Assembly: GCF_041058985.1 (NCBI RefSeq)
Contig: NZ_JBEHZE010000001.1
Location: forward strand, 1,116,001 to 1,180,000
DNA from: Hyphococcus lacteus
GTDB lineage: Bacteria; Pseudomonadota; Alphaproteobacteria; Caulobacterales; Parvularculaceae
DNA: 64,000 nt
Direction of reading: 5' to 3'
Of this stretch, positions 18,623 to 28,067 are shown one piece after another; the first letter of the stretch is position 1, and the number at the start of each line of letters is the position of its first letter. The notes under the pieces are model-generated. The model was not told the origin of the DNA, made no database searches, and saw only the letters and a list, made by a program, of their open reading frames with translations. Made by a program: the position numbers and the translations under genes.

Positions 18623-18655
18623 TAAAAAAAGCCCCGCATTAAGCGGGGCTTTTTG
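18623..18655 (-). terminator. Terminator after etfBA
   Basis: GCCCCGC pairs with GCGGGGC around a five-base ATTAA loop, with A and T runs on the two sides, making it potentially bidirectional. On the minus strand it ends in seven T after etfA, before the hydroxybutyryl-CoA dehydrogenase gene. Confidence 0.92.
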
Positions 18656-18676
18656 TGTGATTGTGCTCGCGGCGCT

Positions 18677-19606
18677 TTAGAGCGCTGCTTCGAGTTCCGG
18701 TAGTGCTTTGAACAGATCAGCAACGAGGCCGTAATCTGCAACCTGGAAGATCGGTGCTTCTTCGTCTTTGTTGATCGCGACGATGATTTTCGAGTCTTTC
18801 ATCCCTGCGAGATGCTGAATAGCACCAGAGATGCCGACAGCGATGTAAAGCTCTGGGGCTACAACCTTGCCAGTTTGGCCAACCTGATAGTCATTGGGTA
18901 CATAACCCGCATCAACGGCGGCGCGTGATGCACCAACCGCCGCGCCGAGTTTGTCAGCAATCGGGAAGATATATTTTTCAAAGTTCTCGTAAGAAGCCAA
19001 CGCGCGGCCACCAGAAATTACGATCTTCGCGCCGCTAAGTTCTGGGCGTTCCGACTTGGTTAGCTCTTCACCAACAAAGTTCGAAAGCCCTTTGTCAGCG
19101 GGCGCATCGATTGTTTCGACAGATGCAGCGCCGCCAGTTTCAGCCGCCGCGAAAGACGTTGCGCGCACTGTGATGACTTTTTTTGCATCGTTAGATTTAA
19201 CCGTCAGCATTGCGTTACCCGCATAGATCGGACGAACGAATGTGTCTGGTGCCTCAACGGCGATGATCTCGGATATCTGCATCACATCAAGAAGTGCGGC
19301 TACCCGAGGCATCACGTTTTTGCCGGTGGTCGCAGCAGATTTGAGAATTGCGTCATACCCATCGGCAACGGATACGATCAAATCGGCAAATGGTTCCGCA
19401 AGGCGGTTTGCATATTGTGCGGCATCCGCATGAAGAACTTTTCTAACGCCAGCAATTTTAGCAGCTTCCGCTGCGGCGTCTCCAGCACCTGAGCCGGCAA
19501 CGAGAATATCAACATCGCCGCCGATTGCCTGAGCGGCAGAGACGACTTTTAAAGTTGAATCGTCAATGGAGTTTCCGTGTACGTCTGCAACTACGAGGAC
19601 AGCCAT
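18677..19606 (-). CDS. etfA: Electron transfer flavoprotein alpha subunit
   Basis: This 309-residue protein holds FAD in the ETF heterodimer, which carries electrons from acyl-CoA dehydrogenases to ETF-ubiquinone oxidoreductase. The C-terminal FAD domain is clear: GASRAAVDAGYVPNDYQVGQ, then APELYIAVGISGAIQHLAGM and IVAINKDEEAPIF. The ATG overlaps the etfB stop by 1 bp. Confidence 0.95.
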   Translation of the reverse strand: MAVLVVADVHGNSIDDSTLKVVSAAQAIGGDVDILVAGSGAGDAAAEAAKIAGVRKVLHADAAQYANRLAEPFADLIVSVADGYDAILKSAATTGKNVMPRVAALLDVMQISEIIAVEAPDTFVRPIYAGNAMLTVKSNDAKKVITVRATSFAAAETGGAASVETIDAPADKGLSNFVGEELTKSERPELSGAKIVISGGRALASYENFEKYIFPIADKLGAAVGASRAAVDAGYVPNDYQVGQTGKVVAPELYIAVGISGAIQHLAGMKDSKIIVAINKDEEAPIFQVADYGLVADLFKALPELEAAL

Positions 19607-20355
19607 TAGATTACTCCCGCTTCGTTTTTCAGTTTCTCAACCAACTCAGTTACGCTTTCGACTTTGACGCCGGCTTCGCGTTTAGGTGGCTCGGAGACTT
19701 TTACCGTTTGAAGGCGCGGCGCGACATCAACGCTAAAATCACCAATCTCTTTAATGTCGAGCGGTTTTTTCTTGGCTTTCATGATGTTTGGCAGCGACGC
19801 ATAACGCGGCTCGTTCAACCGAAGGTCGGTTGTCACAATCGCCGGAAGCTTGATTGAAATGGTTTGGAGACCACCATCAATCTCGCGCGTAACATTGATC
19901 ATACCTTCGGCCGGTTCAACTTTTGAAGCGAAGGTACCTTGTGACCAACCGAGCAGTGCAGCCAACATCTGGCCGGTCTGGTTCGAGTCGTCGTCAATGG
20001 CTTGTTTACCGAGAATGATCACCTCGGGTTTTTCCTCTTCGGCAACAGCCTTGAGGAGCTTGGCAACGGCAAGCGGCTCAACCACGTCGTCAGTTTTGAT
20101 CAGGATCCCACGGTCTGCGCCCATCGCCAGCGCTTGGCGGATCTGGTCCTGCGCTTTTTCCGGACCAATCGAAACGGCGACAACTTCTGTCGCTTTGCCG
20201 GCCTCTTTTAGGCGCACGGCTTCTTCGACGGCAATTTCATCGAATGGGTTCATGGACATTTTGACATTGGCGAGATCGACGCCGGTCTCATCCGATTTTA
20301 CGCGGACTTTGACGTTATAGTCGATCACGCGTTTGACGGGCACGAGGATTTTCAT
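19606..20355 (-). CDS. etfB: Electron transfer flavoprotein beta subunit
   Basis: This 249-residue partner of EtfA binds AMP. N-terminal MKILVPVKRVIDYNVKVRV, the family signature VEEAVRLKEAGKATEVVAVS and the recognition-loop region LNEPRYASLPNIMKAKKKPL are all visible. It is the first subunit gene of etfBA; a small twin-transmembrane gene lies 193 bp upstream, in the order common in alphaproteobacteria. Confidence 0.95.
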   Translation of the reverse strand: MKILVPVKRVIDYNVKVRVKSDETGVDLANVKMSMNPFDEIAVEEAVRLKEAGKATEVVAVSIGPEKAQDQIRQALAMGADRGILIKTDDVVEPLAVAKLLKAVAEEEKPEVIILGKQAIDDDSNQTGQMLAALLGWSQGTFASKVEPAEGMINVTREIDGGLQTISIKLPAIVTTDLRLNEPRYASLPNIMKAKKKPLDIKEIGDFSVDVAPRLQTVKVSEPPKREAGVKVESVTELVEKLKNEAGVI

Positions 20356-20548
20356 CTTTTGCTCCTGACGGGTGCTGACACGCGGTACCTGCCGAAAATT
20401 GGCAAGCGTTCAAATACATTCCGGCGGAACATAGTCGGGGCGCTCAGGGGATTCAACGATTACCGGCAGATGATCGCATATAGCAAACTATCCGGACGAA
20501 ATTGTCGCACGATTAGCAAGGATCCGAAGCGCTGCGCGGGCTTGAGGC

Positions 20549-20755
20549 TTATGAGCCGCCGTTGCCAGCCAACCAAAGGAACAACATCATCAGCGCAATG
20601 GCGATGGCTTGTGCCGCGACGCGCATCCGCATGAGCTTGTTAGAGTGGTGCTTGGCGAAGCTGCCGCCTTTGGCGAGCGAATAGAGGCCGACACCCAGAA
20701 TGATCGCAGTGGCCGCAAGGGCAATAGGGATCAAGAAGAAAATAAATCCATTCAT
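20549..20755 (-). CDS. Twin-transmembrane (HIG1-like) small protein
   Basis: The 68-residue protein has two hydrophobic helices (about residues 4-26 and 46-64) joined by a basic loop GGSFAKHHSNKLMRMRVAAQ. This matches the twin-TM proteins encoded just before etfB in many alphaproteobacteria, related to the HIG1 domain that in mitochondria associates with respiratory complexes. A respiratory-membrane role is inferred from family and position. Confidence 0.8.
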   Translation of the reverse strand: MNGFIFFLIPIALAATAIILGVGLYSLAKGGSFAKHHSNKLMRMRVAAQAIAIALMMLFLWLAGNGGS

Positions 20756-20896
20756 GGTATGGCTCCAGCGCCGTTCGTCTGCGGTATGACCAACATATAT
20801 GCGCTTTTTTGCTCAGTTTATAGTGAGAAAGGATACTGCGCTGCATCCTGGCTGGCTATCGTGAGCCCAATCAAATACGCGCGACTTCGCGCTTTT

Positions 20897-22678
20897 TCAG
20901 GGCTGAACGTTCACGATTTTATTGCGTGTGGCATTATGCCATGCCGGGAAGGCAACCAGTTCTTCGTGATAGGTTACCGGAACGACCCGGCCTTCGCCTT
21001 CACTGTTTGCCAAAGTTACACCCTTGAGGCCAAGAAGATATGCCCGGATATCAGCATCGGCAGGTGCCTCAACCCCCAAGCCGCCCTCGCGAGCCGGTGC
21101 AACCATGGGCGGCTTTAACTGATCAAGCGTAAAGTCCATACGAACGTCATAGGTACGCTCCGCCTGATAACGAAGAAAGCGTTGTGCGTTGTACCACTGT
21201 TCTTTGGTTTTATCGTCTGTGCACGTTTCTAATTCCGCGCCATCCGCGCCCCAACGCCGTTCAGGGCAGTGATAAGGGTCGAAAGAAATATCCCATAAGC
21301 GTTCCATTGCGTGCGCTAGGTTAAGGCGCATTCGTGTGGTGTCGGATCGCCAATAGGTAAAGGTACAAGCATCTTTTTCTTCTTCGAATGCTGCAAAGAG
21401 ATCGCCTGCAAGGTCGTCACCATCATAGGTCACGCCCGGTGCGCCGGTTTTGGCATCTTCGTAGAGATGTTGAATGTTTCGCCGCAATTCGATGAAGCTG
21501 ACTTTAAGTCGCGCATCACGCGATGGGGTGGAGTATTCTTCCCACTCGCCATAGGTGCCAAAAATGTTTGGCGGAAGAATGCCGGGATGCGGCTTCAAGT
21601 GAACCTTTGACATATAGGCATTGTCAACGGCAGCTTTGCGCGCTTTTAGCGACCCACAAATGGTCTGAAGGCCAAAGCGTAGTTCATCGACGGGATTATA
21701 CGCAAAGTCCGGTGCGGCCAGCGCCCGGCGAACATAATCATAATACTTCAGTGTACGGTTTTTGAAGCGGAATTCACCATAATGCCAAATGCCCGAAGGG
21801 TGTGGGTCGGTGCCATGATACTGTTCGAGCGAGTAGTTTTGAATTTCGTCGTTCCTGGCAGCGCGCAGCGTACCCCCCGAAAGTGATCCGTCTTCAGAAA
21901 GCCTCGCACCATCCACATAGATCGGGCGCCAGCCTTTCAAGCCCGCACCTAGCGCCGGGCCTGAACGCATAAAGTTGGGGCCATACTCCGTGCGTGTAAC
22001 GGAATTGTCCGGGTGGGAGGCAACTACCAAAATGCGGCCATCACGCAATATGTCGTAAACAATGCCGACATGGCCATAAATGTCATATGCCAATACGCCC
22101 GGTTTGACGGCGTCGTGATTGATCTTTACGGGGTAAAAGTCATCATGGCTTCGTCCGCCGCCTGAAACTGGGTCGGTACGGAACATGGCCGTTGAAACTT
22201 CGCCGCCAATTCGCGACAAAAATGCAGGGGCATTACTGACGGAGTTTAATATCTGTCGGCGACCAGAGACTTTATTGCCGCCACTGGAATAGCGAAGATC
22301 CTCACGCGATCCATCGGCTGTGCGCATGGCGTTTTGATACGAAAAGGGAAGCCCGTTTTTCCATGCGTAATAAGCGCGAAGGACATAGGCCATATCGGCG
22401 CAATCACCCGGAAGCTCTGGATCGACATCAGAGCGATAAGGGTTTGCATTGCTATTAAGGCATGTGGCGAGCGAAGAACAGCTTGAGTGGCCAATCTGTT
22501 GTACGAACGCCGAATAACCAGTTTCGTCTTCGGGACTCCAATGGTCTTTATAAACCTCCCAAGCCTTGCCAGTATTTTTTGCAGGCGGAATCAAAGATCT
22601 GTCGCCAGCATTCGCCACCCCGCCCAAAAGGCAGGTTGCCGCCATTAATCCCCAACTTAGTTTCCGCGACCACACCAT
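20897..22678 (-). CDS. Large secreted protein with NlpC/P60-like Cys-His signature
   Basis: The 593-residue protein has a Sec signal peptide (about 1-24, cleavage near VANA-GD). I do not recognise the whole protein, but residues 85-225 look like a papain/NlpC-P60 fold. Cys93 is in GDCADMAYVLRAYY at the head of a helix, His203 in YGHVGIVYDI, and a third polar residue at His222 in VASHPDN; the preceding KPGVLAYD is typical of these folds. The C-terminal 350 residues have no family I can name and contain several Cys. It is probably a periplasmic peptidoglycan or peptide hydrolase. Confidence 0.65.
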   Translation of the reverse strand: MVWSRKLSWGLMAATCLLGGVANAGDRSLIPPAKNTGKAWEVYKDHWSPEDETGYSAFVQQIGHSSCSSLATCLNSNANPYRSDVDPELPGDCADMAYVLRAYYAWKNGLPFSYQNAMRTADGSREDLRYSSGGNKVSGRRQILNSVSNAPAFLSRIGGEVSTAMFRTDPVSGGGRSHDDFYPVKINHDAVKPGVLAYDIYGHVGIVYDILRDGRILVVASHPDNSVTRTEYGPNFMRSGPALGAGLKGWRPIYVDGARLSEDGSLSGGTLRAARNDEIQNYSLEQYHGTDPHPSGIWHYGEFRFKNRTLKYYDYVRRALAAPDFAYNPVDELRFGLQTICGSLKARKAAVDNAYMSKVHLKPHPGILPPNIFGTYGEWEEYSTPSRDARLKVSFIELRRNIQHLYEDAKTGAPGVTYDGDDLAGDLFAAFEEEKDACTFTYWRSDTTRMRLNLAHAMERLWDISFDPYHCPERRWGADGAELETCTDDKTKEQWYNAQRFLRYQAERTYDVRMDFTLDQLKPPMVAPAREGGLGVEAPADADIRAYLLGLKGVTLANSEGEGRVVPVTYHEELVAFPAWHNATRNKIVNVQP

Positions 22679-22912
22679 TGTTTCTTTTTAACGTGGCCCG
22701 CGCTGACTCGGTAGGGGTAGCGGGGCGGAATTATCTTAGATTTTTTGCAGGCAGTACGAAAATACGGGTTCGATTGCGCAAAGAAAACGCCCAAAAATCG
22801 AAAAAAACCGCCTTAATTCAATAGGCTAGTGCAATAAATCGAAATTTCAAGACTGGATCAGTGGGCGAACAATCCCAATCTAGTGAATATAGGTTGGATT
22901 AGGGAGGCGATT

Positions 22913-23863
22913 ATGGGTTTTGAATTATTTACGGCTGGTATTGTGGTGCTAGCCGTTTTTTTAATGTTCAACACGGTCAAAATTATTCCGCAAGGGTTTA
23001 ATTTTACGGTCGAACGATTTGGGAAATACACAAAGACGCTGCCGCCGGGGTTGCATGTTCTGCTGCCATTCATCGACAGAATTGGGCGGCGGATGAATAT
23101 GATGGAACAAGTGCTTGATATTCCGGCACAGGAAGTCATCACAAGAGATAACGCCCAAGTCAGCACTGATGCGATTGCTTTTATTCAGGTTATGGATGCA
23201 GCCGCCGCAGCTTATGAGGTTCATAATCTGACGCGGGCAATTTCAAATTTGGCGATGACAAACGTCCGTACCGTGATTGGGTCGCTTGACCTTGATCAGG
23301 TTTTGTCAAACCGAGATGACATCAATGAACGTTTATTAAAAGTCATTGATGCGGCAACTCAACCGTGGGGTGTTAAAGTGACACGTGTTGAGATCAAAGA
23401 TCTTGAGCCGCCTGCAGACATAACTGAAGCGATGGCACGCCAAATGAAAGCTGAGCGACTGAAGCGTGCGGAAATTTTGACTGCTGAAGGTGAAAAACAG
23501 TCCGCCGTTTTAAGGGCTGAAGGTGAAAAGCAGTCTGCCATTCTTGAGGCGGAAGGCCGAAAGGAAGCTGCCTATCGCGATGCAGAAGCACGTGAGCGCG
23601 AAGCTGAAGCAGAGGCGAAAGCGACGCAGGTGGTATCCGATGCGATTGGACAAGGTGACGTTCAGGCCATCAATTACTTTGTAGCGCAGGATTACGTTAA
23701 AGCGTTTGAAAAACTGGCTATCTCTCCGCAACAGAAAACCGTTATTGTACCAGCAGATATGAGTTCACTCGTCGGTACGATCGCGGGGGTTGGCGCGCTT
23801 ACGAAAGAAGCATTCGGCAAAACTAGCGAAGGAAACAGTAAAGGCTCTGTGCCAAATAGCTAA
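22913..23863 (+). CDS. qmcA: SPFH/band-7 protein, QmcA-like
   Basis: The 316-residue protein has one N-terminal TM segment (about 3-22), an SPFH domain (KIIPQGFNFTVERFGKYTKTL through VTRVEIKDLEPP), and an Ala/Glu/Lys coiled coil (about 190-250) with near-repeats of AEGEKQSAVLRAEGEKQSAI. Start 22913 is chosen for AGGGAGG 6 bases upstream. Together with the following NfeD gene it forms the usual stomatin/NfeD membrane-microdomain pair. Confidence 0.9.
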   Translation: MGFELFTAGIVVLAVFLMFNTVKIIPQGFNFTVERFGKYTKTLPPGLHVLLPFIDRIGRRMNMMEQVLDIPAQEVITRDNAQVSTDAIAFIQVMDAAAAAYEVHNLTRAISNLAMTNVRTVIGSLDLDQVLSNRDDINERLLKVIDAATQPWGVKVTRVEIKDLEPPADITEAMARQMKAERLKRAEILTAEGEKQSAVLRAEGEKQSAILEAEGRKEAAYRDAEAREREAEAEAKATQVVSDAIGQGDVQAINYFVAQDYVKAFEKLAISPQQKTVIVPADMSSLVGTIAGVGALTKEAFGKTSEGNSKGSVPNS

Positions 23864-23927
23864 TTATTATCCGCCCCCGGTATAAATATGTCGGGGGCGG
23901 TGCGGATTTCGCGAAAGGGGTCTATTG

Positions 23928-24401
23928 ATGGACAGTCTGATTTCATTTCTTGTACAAATGCCATTCTGGTATTGGTTTGTTTTTGCTATTGCGTTGTTGA
24001 CCATAGAATTGTTGACCGGCTCCACTTATTTCCTTTGGCCAGCGATTGCTGCGGCCTTTGTGGGGCTATTCGCGTTGCTACCGTTGGGTGATGCTTGGCA
24101 AATCCAACTTATTCTTTTCGCTATTATAACAATTGGATTATCAATATTCGCGCCTTCACGCGTGCGGCCGTGGCTACATAATAGTCAATCAGATCATCAA
24201 ACCCTAAATGATCGTGGGGCCCAGAAAATTGGCCGTCAGGCGAATGTGGATACAGCGTTTCAAAATGGCGCCGGAAAAATTCGGTTGGGCGATACGTTGT
24301 GGTTGGCTGAAAGCGAAGCCGGTAGTGATATTGCTGCGGGTGCGCGGGTTGAGATTACACGCGCGGAAGGCACCAAGCTTTATGTAAAGGAAATCGTTTG
24401 A
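23928..24401 (+). CDS. NfeD-family membrane protein
   Basis: The 157-residue short-form NfeD has two or three TM segments within residues 10-80 and a C-terminal OB-fold (about 95-155; NVDTAFQNGAGKIRLGDTLW, VEITRAEGTKLYVKEI). GAAAGGGG precedes the ATG at 23928. It is the partner of the band-7 protein 64 bp upstream; the pair is thought to organise membrane domains or protein quality control. Confidence 0.88.
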   Translation: MDSLISFLVQMPFWYWFVFAIALLTIELLTGSTYFLWPAIAAAFVGLFALLPLGDAWQIQLILFAIITIGLSIFAPSRVRPWLHNSQSDHQTLNDRGAQKIGRQANVDTAFQNGAGKIRLGDTLWLAESEAGSDIAAGARVEITRAEGTKLYVKEIV

Positions 24402-24420
24402 TCGTCGTGAGTGGGCGGGC

Positions 24421-24879
24421 TTAAAATGCCCGCCGCCGAAGGTCGCTATGGGCTAGCGTTCGGCCAATTGGCCACAATGCAAACCCGGCGAGTTTCAGGT
24501 GGGCCCAGGCAAAGGGTAACCCAATGATTGTGATCGCGAGACCGAGCGCAGCAAGCAAGTGGCCGATAGCAAGCCACCACCCAGCCAGGACAAACCAGAT
24601 GATATTGCCGAGAAATCCTAGCGGCCCAGTACCTATATCTTCGCCATACAGACGATCGCGCGAAACTGGTTTCGCGCCAAATGGCCAGAGGGTATAAACC
24701 CCATTGTCAAATGCGGCGCGTGCCCACGGTAGCCCGATGATGGAGATTGCCATCAGGAAAGCCGCAACAAACCATCCGAGTGCGGCGAATGCGCCGCCAA
24801 GAACAAGCCAAATTAAATTTAGAATGAGCGCAATCGGCGAGATTGAACGCTCATCACTGAGTGGGTGGTCGGGATACAT
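24421..24879 (-). CDS. YccF-domain membrane protein
   Basis: The 152-residue protein has two copies of the YccF domain, each a pair of TM helices with the signature IxIIGLPWARAAFDNGVYTLWPFG and ITIIGLPFAWAHLKLAGFALWPIG. YccF proteins are widespread inner-membrane proteins of unknown function. It is a single gene, convergent with nfeD. Confidence 0.88.
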   Translation of the reverse strand: MYPDHPLSDERSISPIALILNLIWLVLGGAFAALGWFVAAFLMAISIIGLPWARAAFDNGVYTLWPFGAKPVSRDRLYGEDIGTGPLGFLGNIIWFVLAGWWLAIGHLLAALGLAITIIGLPFAWAHLKLAGFALWPIGRTLAHSDLRRRAF

Positions 24880-24963
24880 TAGCGCCTCCTGTTGTTACTT
24901 ATATAGGAAGCTTATTGCCCCAGGCTATGGCGTTTGGCGCAGAAATCGAACGGTTTATCCGCT

Positions 24964-25383
24964 CTAGCGCTTAAATACGCGGTCAAGTGCAAGCGTATCA
25001 TACTCTTTGAAGGCGAGGATGATCAATGTTGCGACTGCAACTGTTGTTGATGGAAAGAAAAGTATGTTCCGGGTTTCTTCTGTCAAAAGATAAAGGCCCA
25101 AAGGGTCTAACAAGTATTTCCAAATCGCAAGTGAACTGATGACCAGAACCGCAGCCTGTAGTGGATACACCACCACGCGAAACAAGCCCAAGATAACGAG
25201 AATTCCGAGTGCCATTTGTGCGAGGCCCAATGGCATTTGGAGTGCTTCGACGCTAAGGGATCCGGAATAATATTTATCCGAAATTTTCAGTGAGGTTTCG
25301 GGTGAGAATGCGCGAATTGAACCCCAGATGACAAGAAGTAAACCTGTCGTTGTACGTAGTGCTAATAAAAGTGCGGCTTTCAT
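24964..25383 (-). CDS. DoxX-like four-helix membrane protein
   Basis: The 139-residue protein has four predicted TM segments (about 5-24, 48-68, 74-93 and 108-128), the layout of DoxX/DUF417-type proteins. Residues LAQMALGILVILGLF resemble the family core. Function is unknown; it stands alone between yccF and the divergent DUF1287 gene. Confidence 0.6.
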   Translation of the reverse strand: MKAALLLALRTTTGLLLVIWGSIRAFSPETSLKISDKYYSGSLSVEALQMPLGLAQMALGILVILGLFRVVVYPLQAAVLVISSLAIWKYLLDPLGLYLLTEETRNILFFPSTTVAVATLIILAFKEYDTLALDRVFKR

Positions 25384-25518
25384 AAGTCCCCTATTAATTT
25401 GTTTCGGCGCATTTAACGGACAGTACTTCTGAATGTCATCTCACATCGGCTTCACAATTTGGTCAGTGCGAGCGATTGCCGCCATTTAACCGCCCTATTT
25501 GGATGGTTCTCTTTTGAG

Positions 25519-26115
25519 ATGGCTCTATTTCGTATCTTTGTCATTCTCCTGATTCTTGGTGTTTCCTCACCGATATTTGCGCAAGAACCATTCGGTGAGC
25601 GCCTGTCCGCAGCGGCTATAGAGCGGACGGCACATCGTATTGTTTATGACCCCGCCTATGTGCGCTTGGACTATCCCATGGGCGATGTTGCTCCTGATCG
25701 TGGTGTCTGTGCTGATGTTGTTGTGCGTGCACTCCGCACATTGAATATTGATCTACAGGAAGACATGCATGTGGATATGCGTTCGAACTTTGATGCCTAT
25801 CCAACGCATTGGGGGCTGACCCGGCCAGACAGAAACATAGATCATCGGCGCGTGCCAAACTTAGAGGTGTATTTTACGCGTCAGGGTGCGCGTTTGCCAA
25901 AAACGGATGATGCAAAAAATTACCTGCCCGGTGATATTGTTGCATGGAACCTTCGTGGCGACCGTGGATGGCTTCCGCATATCGGTATTGTTACTGATAA
26001 AATCGCCCAAAGTGGCAGGCCAATGATTGTGCACAATATTGGCGCGGGCCCCAAACTTGAAGACGTATTGTTCGACTGGCCGATGACGGGACATTATCGC
26101 CTTGACCCGCACTGA
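25519..26115 (+). CDS. DUF1287 secreted cysteine-hydrolase-like protein
   Basis: The 198-residue protein has a signal peptide (about 1-19, FA-QEP). The body matches DUF1287: YDPAYVRLDYPMGDVAPDRG, then GVCADVVVRALR with a candidate nucleophile Cys, YPTHWGLTRPDRNIDHRRVPN, and LPHIGIVTDK with a candidate His, consistent with a papain/NlpC-like fold. I chose the start at 25519 because the signal peptide begins there; an upstream in-frame extension lacks support. It is probably a periplasmic amidase or peptidase; the substrate is unknown. Confidence 0.85.
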   Translation: MALFRIFVILLILGVSSPIFAQEPFGERLSAAAIERTAHRIVYDPAYVRLDYPMGDVAPDRGVCADVVVRALRTLNIDLQEDMHVDMRSNFDAYPTHWGLTRPDRNIDHRRVPNLEVYFTRQGARLPKTDDAKNYLPGDIVAWNLRGDRGWLPHIGIVTDKIAQSGRPMIVHNIGAGPKLEDVLFDWPMTGHYRLDPH

Positions 26116-26211
26116 TTGCATTACGAATTCATTTTTTCGGTATTTCAAGAGTTGATCTAAAAGCGTGTCATGTGCGACTTCGTGTTTGTTTCATCATAAT
26201 CGGAGGTCATC

Positions 26212-27204
26212 ATGCGCAAAGTTTCCTTAGGACAATCTGGCATAAATGTTTCGCGGCTTGGTTTTGGCTGTATGGGCCTTGCGGAATTTTATGGCGAAGC
26301 CGTCTCGAATAACGAGGCTGAAAAGATATTGGAAGCAGCGCTCGACCGTGGCGTAAATTTTCTTGATACGGCTGATATGTATGGTTCTGGCCGCAATGAA
26401 GAACAGCTATCTGGATTTTTGAAAAAACATCGCGAAGACGTGGTGCTCGCTACTAAGTTCGCATTTCAGCGCGGCGAAAAGGGCGAGTTGCTGGGTATGT
26501 CGAATGATCCGAAATATATCAAAGAGGCTTGCGATGCGTCGTTAAAACGTCTCGGGGTCGATGTTATTGATCTCTATTATATGCACCGCCGTGACCGGAA
26601 TGTTCCCATTGAGGACTCTGTTGGGGCAATGGCTGACCTCGTAAAGGCAGGCAAGGTACGCGCGTTGGGCCTTTCGGAGGTGAGCGCGGACACGTTGCGA
26701 AAGGCGAATGATGTTCACCCTATCGCAGCTTTGCAATCTGAATATTCAATCGTCACCCGCGACATGGAGGCAGAAATGATTCCTGCTTGTCGCGAATTGA
26801 ATGTTGCGCTTGTTGCCTATTCACCCCTCGGACGTGGTTTGTTGACAGGGGCGTACAGAAACGAAAGTGATTTCGGCAAAGGTGATTACCGCATGATGGG
26901 TAATCCGCGTTTTTCCGACGGTGCGCTTGAAAAGAATGTCTCTTTGGTTGATCAGTTAGCGGTGATTGCAGAGGAGAAGGGGGTAAGTCTTGCGCAGATT
27001 GCGTTGGCTTGGGTCGTTGCAAAAGGCGACGACATCATTCCGATTCCGGGGACCAAAAAAATTAGTCGACTGGACGAAAATATTGGGGCACTGAATGTAA
27101 ATTTATCCGCTACCGATATCGCTGCAATCGAAAAAGCCGTGCCACCGGAAGAAGTTGCGGGCGCACGTTATCCGGAATCGCGCTCGTCAACCCTTAACGC
27201 CTGA
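26212..27204 (+). CDS. Aldo/keto reductase
   Basis: The 330-residue NADPH-dependent aldo/keto reductase is of the AKR11/13 (YajO/IolS-like) type. Catalytic residues sit in DTADMYGSGRNEEQL (Asp and Tyr), VVLATKFAF (Lys) and YYMHRRD (His). The C-terminal IIPIPGTKKISRLDENIGAL binds the cofactor phosphate. AATCGGAGG precedes the ATG. Its 3' end overlaps the convergent gluQ gene by 18 bp. The substrate cannot be read. Confidence 0.92.
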   Translation: MRKVSLGQSGINVSRLGFGCMGLAEFYGEAVSNNEAEKILEAALDRGVNFLDTADMYGSGRNEEQLSGFLKKHREDVVLATKFAFQRGEKGELLGMSNDPKYIKEACDASLKRLGVDVIDLYYMHRRDRNVPIEDSVGAMADLVKAGKVRALGLSEVSADTLRKANDVHPIAALQSEYSIVTRDMEAEMIPACRELNVALVAYSPLGRGLLTGAYRNESDFGKGDYRMMGNPRFSDGALEKNVSLVDQLAVIAEEKGVSLAQIALAWVVAKGDDIIPIPGTKKISRLDENIGALNVNLSATDIAAIEKAVPPEEVAGARYPESRSSTLNA

Positions 27205-28053
27205 TAGGCCAAGGCGAGCGAAAACATCCGTAGGCGTTTCTCCACCTGCGCGCAGGGCGCGCAATGTTATGGATTTATCGCGTTTGGCGAGGCGATTACC
27301 AGCATCATCAGTTATAAGCTTGTGGTGCTGGTAAACCGGCTCTGGGTAGTCCAATAATACCTGTAATAGACGGTGAAAATGCGCGGCGCTGGCTAAATCT
27401 TCGCCGCGTAAGACGTGGGTGATGCCTTGCAAAGCGTCATCATGGACCGACGCAAGGTGGTAGCTTGTGCCCGCGTCTTTGCGCGCAATGACCGCATCGC
27501 CGAAAATATCTGGCGTTGCGGCTATGGTTTTTATCTCCCCACTTGGAAGTTGTTGTTGAAAGCTCAGTGTGTCGAATTTTTCACCTAGCGCGTGCTTTGC
27601 CTCGGAAATTGAAAGCCGCCACGCGAAAGCGGCACCAGCCTCGATGAACGCCTGCTCCTCTGATCGAGGAAGCGGCCCGCCAAAAAATTGTGGGCCTTCT
27701 GGCGTCTCGTGTGGCGCTCTTGCGATTTCATCCGCGACTTCTTTGCGGGTCTTGAAACAGCGATATGCAAGGCCGCGGTTGCGCAAGGTTTCCAATGCGT
27801 TTTCGTAATCGGAAAGGTGATCCGACTGCCGACGAACCGGCAAATCCCAAGTCAAGCCAAGCCATTCAAGGTCTTCAAAAATTGCGGCTTCAAATTCTGG
27901 CTTGCATCGGGTTTGGTCGATATCTTCTATGCGTAGAATCATCCGCCCCCCTTGCGCATTGGCTGCGCGAGAGGCAATCAGCGCTGAATAGGCATGGCCG
28001 AGATGTAACAGACCCGTCGGCGAAGGCGCAAAGCGTGTGACGAAAGCCGACAT
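27187..28053 (-). CDS. gluQ: Glutamyl-Q tRNA(Asp) synthetase
   Basis: The 288-residue truncated paralogue of glutamyl-tRNA synthetase glutamylates queuosine at the wobble position of tRNA(Asp). It has HIGH-like HLGH at 17-20 (APSPTGLLHLGHAYSALIA) and KMSKS-like KRDKS near residue 255, and lacks the anticodon-binding domain. The Cys-rich zinc motif of E. coli GluQ-RS is not conserved here, as in many alphaproteobacterial versions. It lies 14 bp downstream of tldD on the same strand. Confidence 0.9.
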   Translation of the reverse strand: MSAFVTRFAPSPTGLLHLGHAYSALIASRAANAQGGRMILRIEDIDQTRCKPEFEAAIFEDLEWLGLTWDLPVRRQSDHLSDYENALETLRNRGLAYRCFKTRKEVADEIARAPHETPEGPQFFGGPLPRSEEQAFIEAGAAFAWRLSISEAKHALGEKFDTLSFQQQLPSGEIKTIAATPDIFGDAVIARKDAGTSYHLASVHDDALQGITHVLRGEDLASAAHFHRLLQVLLDYPEPVYQHHKLITDDAGNRLAKRDKSITLRALRAGGETPTDVFARLGLSGVKG

Positions 28054-28067
28054 GGCACCGCCCCTGA

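Noticed and set aside
18421..18741. N-terminal extension of the hydroxybutyryl-CoA dehydrogenase
   Set aside because: It would cross the etfBA terminator and enter etfA, and the Rossmann motif starts at the residue expected for the ATG at 18420.
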